A stretch of 64,000 nucleotides of DNA from Anaerobacillus arseniciselenatis (lineage in GTDB: Bacteria > Bacillota > Bacilli > Bacillales > Anaerobacillaceae), in assembly GCF_001865995.1 (NCBI RefSeq), contig NZ_MLQQ01000001.1, positions 62,001-126,000 of the forward strand, given 5' to 3'. A program made the translations under genes and the position numbers. Below, piece after piece: positions 14,758 through 22,699 of the stretch. Below the pieces are notes generated by a model that worked only from the letters and a program-made list of their open reading frames with translations, was not told the DNA's origin and made no database searches. Each line of letters begins with the position of its first letter. Position 1 is the stretch's first letter.

Positions 14758-15210
14758 TCATCTATTATTAAATTCCTTCATAAGTTCCGCAACTCCAATA
14801 ATCATTAATGCTTCTATTTCCTCTTCAGTTAAACGCTCAGTAAATTGATCGGCAATTTCCATTTGTTGCTCTACAGTTAAACCACTTTGAGCTTGACTAG
14901 CGATCGCTGTAATTTCTCCAATCGAAAATTTACTCAATACTACTTTTACACCTTCTTCTTTTGTTGTAAAAGGTAGTTCCTCTAACTTTTCTGAACTCGT
15001 TTTTTTACTTTCTTGAGACACCAATTCTTGAACAAGCTCCTCAATTTTCGGATCACTTAAAAGTTGTTCAACGATTTGTTCATCTAACAAATCATTCACA
15101 ACATGTTCAATCATTTGATCAGATGTATAGCTAATAGCATGGTTGTAGCCGTAATATCCTGCTACACTAATAAAACCAAGTATGATTAAACTCAATATGA
15201 TTTTTTTCAT
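14758..15210 (-). CDS. Secreted or membrane-anchored helical protein, unknown
   Basis: The protein has 150 aa. An N-terminal signal-anchor (about residues 4-21) is followed by an acidic, helical outer domain (DQMIEHVVNDLLDEQIVEQL; LTVEQQMEIADQFTERLTEE). No lipobox cysteine. The ATG has GTGAGGG upstream, and its own terminator lies 26 nt downstream, so it is a single-gene unit. I do not recognise the family. Confidence 0.6.
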   Translation of the reverse strand: MKKIILSLIILGFISVAGYYGYNHAISYTSDQMIEHVVNDLLDEQIVEQLLSDPKIEELVQELVSQESKKTSSEKLEELPFTTKEEGVKVVLSKFSIGEITAIASQAQSGLTVEQQMEIADQFTERLTEEEIEALMIIGVAELMKEFNNR

Positions 15211-15295
15211 GAAAGTCCCTCACTCTACTAAGCTTTTCATCTATCATCATACAATGTACTGTTAAAATAGGAAAGAACCATTTTTTCACTTATGG

Positions 15296-15414
15296 GAGTG
15301 AATTTCATAATAACCTAAATTGATTCATATCAAACTATATGTAGTTACGAACGAATTAACGCAACTACATATAAAAACCTTAATGTCTAAAATGTTAAAT
15401 AATGAAATTCATTA
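15296..15414 (+). repeat. MITE-like palindromic repeat, family 1 (copy 1)
   Basis: About 119 bp, with terminal inverted repeats GAGTGAATTTCATAAT and AATAATGAAATTCATTAA. The inner stem has ACTATATGTAGTT and AACTACATATA arms. It is followed 30 nt later by copy 2 in the same orientation. Confidence 0.8.
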
Positions 15415-15444
15415 ATGGAAATGATTTTTTTCGGGCATTTATAA

Positions 15445-15563
15445 GAGTGAATTTCATAATTACCATAAATGAGCCACATCACGCAATATATAGTTTGCGA
15501 ATGGTTTTGACGCAACTATATATTGATCGTAGTGGCGGAAATATTGAATTATGAAATTCATTA
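15445..15563 (+). repeat. MITE-like palindromic repeat, family 1 (copy 2)
   Basis: Same ends as copy 1; the inner arms are CAATATATAGTTTGCG and CGCAACTATATATTG. It lies just upstream of the second sigma-factor gene, so its outer end may overlap that promoter region. Confidence 0.8.
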
Positions 15564-15662
15564 ATAAAGTAAAATCATAAATAATTTTTGTTAAAAAAGT
15601 GCGATAAATCGAGAAACATATCGTCTAATTATATAGAACGACAAAAAACGGAGGCAAATTAT

Positions 15663-16190
15663 ATGTCCAACCAACAAATCATCTCTGATTGGTTTCACGA
15701 CTATAGTGATGATGTTTATCAATTTTTAATTTATAGAATGGGTTCTACCGACGTGGAAGATTTGGTACAAGAGGTTTTCATTCGAGCAATCAAAGGCCTA
15801 GATTCCTTTAACGGAAATGCTCAACCTAAAACTTGGCTTTTTTCCATCGCTCGTAATGTCGCATTGGACGAATTAAGAAAAAGAAGCAGAAACAAATGGA
15901 AAAGCTACTTAACCTTTGACGCAAACCAGGAACCAGTTACCGAGGAAACACCAGATACACTCTTTCAAGAGAGTGAAGAAAATCAGAAGCTATATGAAGC
16001 GATCCAATCGTTAAAACCAAATTATCGTGACGTAATAATTTTAAGAGGAATCAAAGACCTCACAGTAACCGAAACATCGTCAATTTTAAACTGGAGTGAA
16101 AATAAAGTCCGCTCTACTTATCATCGAGCAAAAAAAGCATTACAAAAACAGTTAGAACACGAGCTAGGAGGCGTTTTTAGTGAAAAATAA
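15663..16190 (+). CDS. ECF RNA polymerase sigma factor
   Basis: The protein has 175 aa. Region 2: YQFLIYRMGSTDVEDLVQEV, then TWLFSIARNVALDELRKR; region 4: YRDVIILRGIKDLTVTETSS and NWSENKVRSTYHRAKKALQK. The start ATG 15663 has CGGAGG 7 nt upstream; the longer frame to 15588 has no ribosome binding site. The last 11 nt overlap the next gene, its likely anti-sigma partner. It is close in sequence to the sigma factor at 2390-2917, so the pairs are paralogous. Confidence 0.88.
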   Translation: MSNQQIISDWFHDYSDDVYQFLIYRMGSTDVEDLVQEVFIRAIKGLDSFNGNAQPKTWLFSIARNVALDELRKRSRNKWKSYLTFDANQEPVTEETPDTLFQESEENQKLYEAIQSLKPNYRDVIILRGIKDLTVTETSSILNWSENKVRSTYHRAKKALQKQLEHELGGVFSEK

Positions 16191-17079
16191 TCATGATGAT
16201 TTTGATAAAAAACTGGAGCAAATGCCAAAACCTAGTTTAAATGACGAGAAAAAACGGGAAATGCACGAAGCAATTACGGAATTTAGTCAGAAATATGAAG
16301 AAAAACAAAGGAGAGGATTTTTCATGAAACGATTTGCCGCAAGTATTGGAGGAGTTGCAATTGCAGCTGTCGCAGCATTCTTTATTATTACTTCGCTTAA
16401 CGAAGAGACATTAGATATCGTCGGTGACGAGCCTCAACCGGATTATGACCAAACTGAAATTACTGGAGACGAACCTAACGAAAGAGAAGAAGACGCTACT
16501 GATCAAAAAAAAGATGAAACTGGCAATGAAAAATCAGACGATCAAAAACAAGATCCAGATGAATACGTCGTTAACCCACTTCAAAAATACGATGTTTTTT
16601 CAGATTACAACCTCTATCATCCGAGCTATTTAAGTGAAGCAAGAGAGTTTTATCAAAGTGAAAACACCGATTATGTGTTAGCTTACGGTCATCAAGCACA
16701 CGCCGTTACTAGATACGAACTCTTTGCTGTAAAAGAAGACGAGGTCACAATCATCCGCAGTGTCGTTGATGACGCTGACTACGAAAGAATTGAATCAATC
16801 CTTCATTTAGATAACTGGAAAGAAGCGATGATCGAATATTTACTTGACGAAGCCGAACCTATCGAAGAAACCTTCTTCACTTACGATGAGCAACAATCTA
16901 AAGAAGAAGTAACTGTCGAAGGACAAACGTATATGTTATACCCGGTCGTTATTGATGATGAAAAAACTTTCTATTTTAAAGAAGGTGAAGGCATCTGGGT
17001 TAAATTTTATAGTGATCAAGCAACGATTGACATGTACGGTGAGGAACAAAAAGTGTTCCGTATCAACGAAAATGAATAA
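16180..17079 (+). CDS. Membrane-anchored anti-sigma-like protein
   Basis: The protein has 299 aa. A cytosolic N-terminus of about 50 residues (DDFDKKLEQMPKPSLNDEKK) is followed by one membrane helix at about 54-70, a highly acidic linker (about 80-125, rich in Asp, Glu and Lys) and an outer domain. The start is GTG 16180-16182 with AGGAGG upstream, overlapping the sigma gene, so translation is coupled. Topology and coupling match the 1615-2403 protein, though the outer domains differ. Anti-sigma function is inferred. Confidence 0.65.
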   Translation: MKNNHDDFDKKLEQMPKPSLNDEKKREMHEAITEFSQKYEEKQRRGFFMKRFAASIGGVAIAAVAAFFIITSLNEETLDIVGDEPQPDYDQTEITGDEPNEREEDATDQKKDETGNEKSDDQKQDPDEYVVNPLQKYDVFSDYNLYHPSYLSEAREFYQSENTDYVLAYGHQAHAVTRYELFAVKEDEVTIIRSVVDDADYERIESILHLDNWKEAMIEYLLDEAEPIEETFFTYDEQQSKEEVTVEGQTYMLYPVVIDDEKTFYFKEGEGIWVKFYSDQATIDMYGEEQKVFRINENE

Positions 17080-17099
17080 GCTAATAATTGAAAAATTAT

Positions 17100-17165
17100 A
17101 ATTAGAAAGCCGATTCGGCATGGGCGACGTTACGTTTGCTCGTGCCGGACCGGTTTTTATATTTT
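17100..17165 (+). terminator. Intrinsic terminator of the sigma/anti-sigma operon
   Basis: A long imperfect stem: GCCGATTCGGCATGGGC pairs with GCTCGTGCCGGACCGG, followed by TTTTTATATTTTTTT. Confidence 0.75.
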
Positions 17166-17188
17166 TTTATAGACCTATAATTAGCAAA

Positions 17189-17956
17189 TCAAAAATCAAC
17201 ACTATACTGAAGTAAGGTGTCAATAGGCTCTATCCCCCAATAATCAACAACATACACGTCTTTTCCGTCCCTAGCAATAAAAGATGTAAAATCATCCTGC
17301 TCGATCGTCCAAAGTTCATCTAAATTTTGGTTAGACTTTCGTTCGTACACCCCATGATACTGACGTTCTTTGACGAAAGTGGATACAAACGCATTTGCAA
17401 TACTTTCAGTCCTTACTTCATAGCGTTCTGCCCAAATCGATGGTTTATAAAGAGGATCCTGTGCAATTTCTGCACTTTGCCGTAACTCAAATTGTCTCGG
17501 AACTAAAAAGCTTGAACCTTCCTTATAAAATTGACCTCCGTTTTGAGAATATCGAACATCTTCATAATTCTCCCCTTCTAAAATGTCCGATAGCTTTACA
17601 ACCGAAATCTCCTCTTCAGGGATGGGTTTATAAGAACCATAGAACAGTAAATCCATAACTGGTATAAAAACACCTAAAGTAATCATTAAAAAACTTTTTA
17701 GCCTAAGTTTATTAAACTTTATTTTTGTCACTTTATTTCTTTGAAACTGATAGCCGCTTTTCAGTTTGCTACTCAATCTTGATAGATAAAAAACTCCGTG
17801 ATACATTTTTAATACAATGTAGAAGAAAAACATAAATAGGACTAGCTGTAGTAGAACTATATTATCAAGAAAAATACTAATAGTATTATTTTTTAGCATT
17901 TTTAGTTGTAACCAAAATAATATACCCGCAAAAAAAGTAACACCAATGGTTTTCAA
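17189..17956 (-). CDS. Membrane protein, unknown, uncertain start
   Basis: At least 255 aa from the TTG at 17956, with three or four hydrophobic segments in the first 130 residues and a polar outer domain (residues ~130-255). That TTG has only a weak AAGAAG box. The frame stays open upstream to 18058 and reads like protein (EFVEGKEIYTDPLKHAQSL) with no ATG, GTG or TTG, so the real start may be a rare ATA/ATT codon or may have been lost. Function unknown. Confidence 0.55.
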   Translation of the reverse strand: MKTIGVTFFAGILFWLQLKMLKNNTISIFLDNIVLLQLVLFMFFFYIVLKMYHGVFYLSRLSSKLKSGYQFQRNKVTKIKFNKLRLKSFLMITLGVFIPVMDLLFYGSYKPIPEEEISVVKLSDILEGENYEDVRYSQNGGQFYKEGSSFLVPRQFELRQSAEIAQDPLYKPSIWAERYEVRTESIANAFVSTFVKERQYHGVYERKSNQNLDELWTIEQDDFTSFIARDGKDVYVVDYWGIEPIDTLLQYSVDF

Positions 17957-18135
17957 TAAGTGACTTCTTTTTAAGACCGTTAACGATTGTGCATGTTTTA
18001 GAGGATCCGTATAAATTTCTTTACCTTCGACAAATTCCTTCGTTATTATACTTCCATTCTACTTTAGTATTTCTCCTTTTAGCCGAAAATTCGAAAAATC
18101 TTCTAAAAATTTTACGATCAACGCCTTATCGATCC

Positions 18136-18171
18136 AAAAAAGCACGATCGACTCGACCGTGCTTTTTTTTG
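18136..18171. terminator. Bidirectional intrinsic terminator
   Basis: Arms AAAAAAGCACGATCGA and TCGACCGTGCTTTTTTT form a strong stem between the RNase J gene and the leftward gene at 17189. Confidence 0.8.
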
Positions 18172-18188
18172 TAATTCTCAACCAATTT

Positions 18189-19862
18189 TTAAATCTCAAT
18201 AATAATCGGCAAAATCATCGGCTTTTTCCGCGTATTTTGGAAAATATATTGCCCTACCGATTTTTTAATACTGTTTTTCATCACATTCCACTTTGTTTCA
18301 TTCGCTTCTAATAACTCGTTCGTCGTTTTTGTCATTATGCGATTTACATTTTTGATTAAATCGTCGGAATCTCCACCATAAACGAAGCCACGTGAAATTG
18401 TGTCCGGTCCAGAAACTAATTTTCCTTCAGCTTTACTAATCGTTAAAACACTTACGAGCATGCCGTCTTCAGACAATTGCTTACGATCTCTTAACACGAT
18501 CTCTCCAACATCACCGACGCCAACCCCATCAACATACGTATTACCAGCATGGATTTTTCGTGTTTGGCGGGCAACCTCGTTTTCTATATCAACAACATCG
18601 CCATTTTTCATAATAAATGTATTACCTTGCTCAACGCCAACCGATTCCGCTAACATACGGTGATGGTACAACATGCGGTATTCCCCGTGAATCGGAATGA
18701 AATATTTCGGCCTCATTAATGTCAACATGAGTTTTAAATCTTCTTGATAGCCGTGACCTGATACATGCATTCCAGATGAACTTCCTGATCCGTAAATCAC
18801 TTTTGCTCCAAGTGCAAATAAATTATCAATGATTTTCGAAACACCTTTTTCATTTCCAGGGATCGGTCCTGCTGCAAAAATCACCATATCATCCGCTAAT
18901 ACTTCAACTCCTCGAAAACTTCCGGTCGACAATCGGGAAAGCGCAGCCATCGGTTCTCCTTGACTTCCTGTACAAAGTATAGCTACATTCTGAGGATCCA
19001 TGGCGTCAATCTCATCTTGATCAATCAACATTCCATCAGGAACCTCTAAATAGCCACGTTCCATCGCGACTTGAACGACATTAACCATGCTTCTTCCAAG
19101 TAGCGCGAGCTTGCGGTTCGTTACTTTACACGCATCGACGACTTGCTGCACACGATTGATATTTGAAGCAAACGTAGAGAGAATTACTTTGCGTGTCGCT
19201 TTTTTAAAGGCCTCTTCCACATGTTCTCCTACCATTTGTTCTGACGGCGTCAATCCTGGTCGCTCTGCATTTGTACTTTCTGATAAAAGAAGTAAGACAC
19301 CACGCTTACCGATTTCCGCCATTTTATGAATATCAGAGTATTCATCATTTGCAGGGGTTAAATCAAACTTAAAGTCACCGGTATGTACGATATTCCCTTC
19401 AGGTGTGTTAAAAACAATCCCTAGGCAATCTGGAATACTGTGATTGACTTTGAAAAAGTCTACCTTAATATCACCAAATGTTAAGTTGGAGTCTGGATTA
19501 ATTTCAACAAGTTCAGATTCCCTTAGCAATTTATGTTCCTTTAATTTTAATTCAATTAGCCCTAACGTAAAACGAGTCGCATAAACAGGTACATTTAATT
19601 TTTTTAAGAAAAATGGTGTTCCACCTATATGATCTTCATGACCATGGGTAATTATTAAAGCTCTAATCTTATCTTTATTTTCAACTAAATAGGAAATATC
19701 AGGAATGATTAAATCAATTCCTAATAAGCTTTCATCCGGGAACTTGTTACCACAATCGATGATGATAATATCATTTTCATATTGGATCGCATACATATTT
19801 TTTCCGATTTCATTTAAGCCACCTAAAGCAAAAATCGATAATCCATTATTTTTAGCACTCAA
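18189..19862 (-). CDS. Ribonuclease J (MBL/beta-CASP family)
   Basis: About 557 aa. It has both 5'-to-3' exonuclease and endonuclease features: the metal motif THGHEDH at about residue 72, HTGDFKFD, the beta-CASP arginine region, and GSQGEPMAAL and SGHGYQEDLKLML motifs. The family C-terminal ending KPMILPIIIEI is intact. RNase J degrades and processes mRNA and rRNA in Firmicutes. The TTG at 19860-19862 with GGGAGGG 7 nt upstream is preferred over the upstream GTG. Whether it is RnjA, RnjB or a third paralogue cannot be told; the intact HGHEDH favours an active enzyme. It has no operon partner. Confidence 0.93.
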   Translation of the reverse strand: MSAKNNGLSIFALGGLNEIGKNMYAIQYENDIIIIDCGNKFPDESLLGIDLIIPDISYLVENKDKIRALIITHGHEDHIGGTPFFLKKLNVPVYATRFTLGLIELKLKEHKLLRESELVEINPDSNLTFGDIKVDFFKVNHSIPDCLGIVFNTPEGNIVHTGDFKFDLTPANDEYSDIHKMAEIGKRGVLLLLSESTNAERPGLTPSEQMVGEHVEEAFKKATRKVILSTFASNINRVQQVVDACKVTNRKLALLGRSMVNVVQVAMERGYLEVPDGMLIDQDEIDAMDPQNVAILCTGSQGEPMAALSRLSTGSFRGVEVLADDMVIFAAGPIPGNEKGVSKIIDNLFALGAKVIYGSGSSSGMHVSGHGYQEDLKLMLTLMRPKYFIPIHGEYRMLYHHRMLAESVGVEQGNTFIMKNGDVVDIENEVARQTRKIHAGNTYVDGVGVGDVGEIVLRDRKQLSEDGMLVSVLTISKAEGKLVSGPDTISRGFVYGGDSDDLIKNVNRIMTKTTNELLEANETKWNVMKNSIKKSVGQYIFQNTRKKPMILPIIIEI

Positions 19863-20045
19863 GTCAAACCCTCCCACAATTTAAATATTATTAGTAGTAT
19901 GGCTTTTACGGGTTTTCTTTATGAGAGGGGATTTGGCGAACGAGCAACATACCTAACATTTTTACCAACTCAGTTGATCAGGGACCCCAAAATCACCCCA
20001 TTCCAAACGTTGCTGTTTCTACAGTTTCAGTTTGCAAATTAAGGA

Positions 20046-21020
20046 TCATTCAGACGCCTCCTCTTTAAACATCACTTCATATTCACCATAACCTTCTTTT
20101 TGTAAATCTTGTTTCGGAATAAACCGTAAAGCTGCAGAGTTAATACAATATCTGAGACCCCCTTCTTCTCTCGGACCATCATTAAAAACATGACCAAGGT
20201 GGGAGTCACCGTATTTGCTGCGCACTTCTGTACGGATCATGCCGTGAGCTTTATCTAATTTGTCGGTAATATGATAGTGGCTAATCGGTCGTGTAAAACT
20301 CGGCCAACCACATCCCGCATCATATTTATCTTTCGAACTGAAAAGAGGTTCTCCAGAAACAATATCAACATAAATTCCTTCCTCGTCATGGTCGTGAAAC
20401 TCATTGGCAAACGGTTTTTCCGTCCCATTATTTTGTGTCACTTCAAATTGCACCGGTGAAAGCTCGGACTTCAGCTTGTTAAGGTCCTTTTCTACTCTCC
20501 ACTTGCTTTCCGTAAAGTCTTTTCGGCCAGACCCTTCGTAATACTTTTTATAATGGAAAGAATTTTTTTTATAATAGTCTTGATGTTTTTCTTCGGCTCG
20601 GTAAAATGGCGTTGCCGGCAAAATATCAGTTACGATCGGTTTTGAAAATTTGTTGCTTGCCTCAAGAGCTCGCTTCGACTCTTCGGCTAACTTTTTTTGG
20701 TCTTCATTATGATAGTAGATCGCCGTTTTATATTGTTCACCACGGTCAAAAAACTGACCACCTTCATCGGTTGGATCAATATTGCGCCAAAAAATTTCTA
20801 ATAATTTTTTATAAGGAAAAACCGTTGGATCAAACGTAATTTGAATCACTTCCCGATGCCCGGTGGTACCGGATACTACCTCTTCATATGACGGATTTTC
20901 AGTCGACCCACCAGAGTACCCTGATACAACTTCATGGATCCCAGGAAATTCATCAAACGGCTTCACCATACACCAGAAGCATCCTCCTGCAAACGTTGCT
21001 TTTTCTAAATGTTTATTCAT
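20046..21020 (-). CDS. msrAB: Bifunctional methionine sulfoxide reductase MsrA/MsrB
   Basis: The protein has 324 aa, a fusion of MsrA (about 1-170) and MsrB (about 185-320). The MsrA catalytic GGCFWC has Cys14 and is followed by [20 protein letters not shown]. MsrB shows CGWPSF and the catalytic [11 protein letters not shown]. MsrA reduces the S- and MsrB the R-methionine sulfoxide, repairing oxidised proteins. The ATG has a GAGGTGACG box upstream. It is read leftward, alone. No signal peptide, so it is cytosolic. Confidence 0.95.
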   Translation of the reverse strand: MNKHLEKATFAGGCFWCMVKPFDEFPGIHEVVSGYSGGSTENPSYEEVVSGTTGHREVIQITFDPTVFPYKKLLEIFWRNIDPTDEGGQFFDRGEQYKTAIYYHNEDQKKLAEESKRALEASNKFSKPIVTDILPATPFYRAEEKHQDYYKKNSFHYKKYYEGSGRKDFTESKWRVEKDLNKLKSELSPVQFEVTQNNGTEKPFANEFHDHDEEGIYVDIVSGEPLFSSKDKYDAGCGWPSFTRPISHYHITDKLDKAHGMIRTEVRSKYGDSHLGHVFNDGPREEGGLRYCINSAALRFIPKQDLQKEGYGEYEVMFKEEASE

Positions 21021-21178
21021 CTAACGTCACCTCGGTTATTTTTTCGATCAAATTGAATGATACTAAACATTATATTTTATTAACTATCGATTTACAAAAA
21101 TTCGAACTTTATGATAGTTGATTGGTGACGGCGCCGTCATGAGGGTTTTGTATGATAGATGGATAGACTTGTTCTTAT

Positions 21179-21258
21179 GTGGGGAGGATTCCCAAACCAA
21201 CAAACCAACTAGCCAAGCAACCAACTAGCCAAGCAACCAACCAGCTAACCATCCAACA
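21179..21258 (+). repeat. Short AACCA-rich tandem stretch
   Basis: Several near-copies of CCAACTAGCCAAGCAA and CAACCAAC follow one another just before the DoxX terminator. A similar AACCAACAAACCAACAAA stretch occurs at 37084-37104, next to another terminator. It is low-complexity; no function claimed. Confidence 0.5.
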
Positions 21259-21298
21259 AAAAAGGATACACATTCAATTAAATGAACGTGTATCCTTC
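21259..21298 (-). terminator. Intrinsic terminator of doxX
   Basis: Arms AAGGATACAC and GTGTATCCTT with A-runs giving a U-tail on the minus strand. Confidence 0.75.
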
Positions 21299-21330
21299 GG
21301 TTCGGCAACATTAGCTTTCTTTTTATTAAG

Positions 21331-21834
21331 TTATGCTGCATCTGCTTGGTTTTTCTTGAACTTACTTGCAACCATTTGTCGTAAATAAGGAATTACCCAA
21401 CGGTCACCACCGAATTTCCCTGCGTTATATCCTGCTGTTAAAACGAACATTGACAGTAATAACATCCAAGGGTTTGTTGAAACTGTGCCTGCAAACATGA
21501 ATGAGAAGTTCATAACGACACCGAAGAACACTGCAGCTGTTGTGAGCACTCCTAAAATTAAGCCCAGTCCTACTAGTAACTCACCCCATGCAACCATAAT
21601 GCTAAACAAGTCTGCATTTGGAAGTGCGAAATTTTCAATAAATGCGTGATACCTTGGATAAGTTTCCATCACTGTTTCGTTATTGACAACACCATTTAAA
21701 TATCCACCTGCATTAAATGGATCACCTGTTACTTTTCCCCATCCCGCAGTTAACCATTGCCAACCTAAATATATTCTTAAAAATGTTAAAATACCTGCTG
21801 CATATACGTTATTTCTTAAAAAGTTCATAAACAT
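21331..21834 (-). CDS. DoxX-family membrane protein
   Basis: About 167 aa with four membrane helices. The R-x-Y-x-GWQWL(T)AGWGKVTG stretch near the N-terminus and the WGELLVGLGLILGVLT stretch are typical of DoxX/DoxD-type proteins of electron-transfer or redox-stress role. I take the ATG 21832-21834, with AGGAGTGATG upstream; the longer frame runs into the repeat at 21869. The precise role is unknown. Confidence 0.82.
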   Translation of the reverse strand: MFMNFLRNNVYAAGILTFLRIYLGWQWLTAGWGKVTGDPFNAGGYLNGVVNNETVMETYPRYHAFIENFALPNADLFSIMVAWGELLVGLGLILGVLTTAAVFFGVVMNFSFMFAGTVSTNPWMLLLSMFVLTAGYNAGKFGGDRWVIPYLRQMVASKFKKNQADAA

Positions 21835-21868
21835 AAGCTCATCACTCCTGGTTTTTATTTTTACTAAT

Positions 21869-21985
21869 GAGTGAATTTCATAATTACCTAAATTGAGCCA
21901 TATCAATCTATCTGTAGTTGCGAGCGGTTTAACGGAACTACAGATAATACTTAATGGGGAAAATATTGAATGATGAAATTCACTA
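21869..21985 (+). repeat. MITE-like palindromic repeat, family 1 (copy 3)
   Basis: The inner arms read ATCTGTAGTTGCG and GGAACTACAGAT, which differ from copy 2 but still pair. It abuts the 5' side of doxX. Confidence 0.8.
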
Positions 21986-22188
21986 ATTTAATAGTTTATT
22001 GTTTTGTTTGTTTGTGTTAGTTAGCGCTATCTAACTTACTTTTATTATATTACATTACCTTGTGAATGAATGAGCAAATAGTGACAACTCTGTTACCTTT
22101 CCTTGAATAAATTGTGACAGTGCTTTTTATGTACAATCCGTCCCCCATTGCAGCCAGCAACGGAAGAGCACCAAAAACATACTGTAAA

Positions 22189-22235
22189 AAAAAAGATAAT
22201 CCCCCATTCAATATAGGGCATTATCTCCTTTATAT
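22189..22235 (-). terminator. Intrinsic terminator of a tiny leftward transcript
   Basis: Arms GATAATCCCCCA and TAGGGCATTATC, then a nine-U tail on the minus strand. It lies about 25 nt after the 21-codon ORF. Confidence 0.65.
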
Positions 22236-22257
22236 TATTACTATTTCGATAAAATCT

Positions 22258-22323
22258 CTAAGCAATCAACAATCTCAATAAAGATAATAGCGGACCTTCT
22301 AACTGAAAGATAACTTCGAACAT
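22258..22323 (-). CDS. 21-aa hydrophobic peptide
   Basis: An ATG at 22321-22323 has a perfect GGAGG 8 nt upstream and ends at TAG 22258-22260. The peptide starts MFEVIFQLEG and ends in a leucine-rich helix (PLLSLLRLLIA). An intrinsic terminator follows and repeat copy 4 lies just upstream, so it forms a small transcription unit of its own. It could be a small membrane peptide or a type I toxin-like peptide; nothing proves either. Confidence 0.5.
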   Translation of the reverse strand: MFEVIFQLEGPLLSLLRLLIA

Positions 22324-22360
22324 ACCTACTACCTCCAGAAAAGTTATTAAATATATTAGT

Positions 22361-22478
22361 GAGTGAATTTCATAATTACCAAAAATGAGCCACATCAAGC
22401 AATATATAGTTCACGAATGGTTTTAACGCTACTATATATTGATCATAGTGGAAAGAATAATGAATTATGAAATTCATT
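22361..22478 (+). repeat. MITE-like palindromic repeat, family 1 (copy 4)
   Basis: Ends GAGTGAATTTCATAATTACC and ATTATGAAATTCATT; the inner arms are CAATATATAGTT and ACTATATATTG. Confidence 0.8.
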
Positions 22479-22537
22479 GTATTGTATAAAAAATTATAGC
22501 AATGACAAAGACAATTTGATACAGGTATATTCTGTTA

Positions 22538-22563
22538 TTTAGGGAAACCTAGGTTTCCCTAAA
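22538..22563. promoter_or_regulatory. Perfect 26-bp palindrome
   Basis: The left half TTTAGGGAAACCT is followed directly by its exact inverse AGGTTTCCCTAAA, with no loop. No T-run follows on either strand, so a protein-binding site is as likely as a terminator. Confidence 0.45.
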
Positions 22564-22595
22564 ACAATCTGTTAAAATCGCTACCCTACATTATT

Positions 22596-22679
22596 TTACC
22601 TAAGTTCTGTGCGTACCTCTTCTTTTAAGGTGCGGGCATCCTCGCTTTTAGAGCTTCCACCAAGTTTAAAGCGTACCAC
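22596..22679 (-). CDS. Possible 27-aa ORF downstream of the GDPD gene
   Basis: A GTG at 22677-22679 opens a charged peptide (VRFKLGGSSKSEDARTLKEE with a short end) stopping at TAA 22596-22598. A GGAAGG stretch lies about 15 nt upstream, farther than ideal. Composition is protein-like but the call is weak. It could also be a gene remnant. Confidence 0.25.
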   Translation of the reverse strand: MVRFKLGGSSKSEDARTLKEEVRTELR

Positions 22680-22699
22680 TATACGTGCCCGATACCTTC

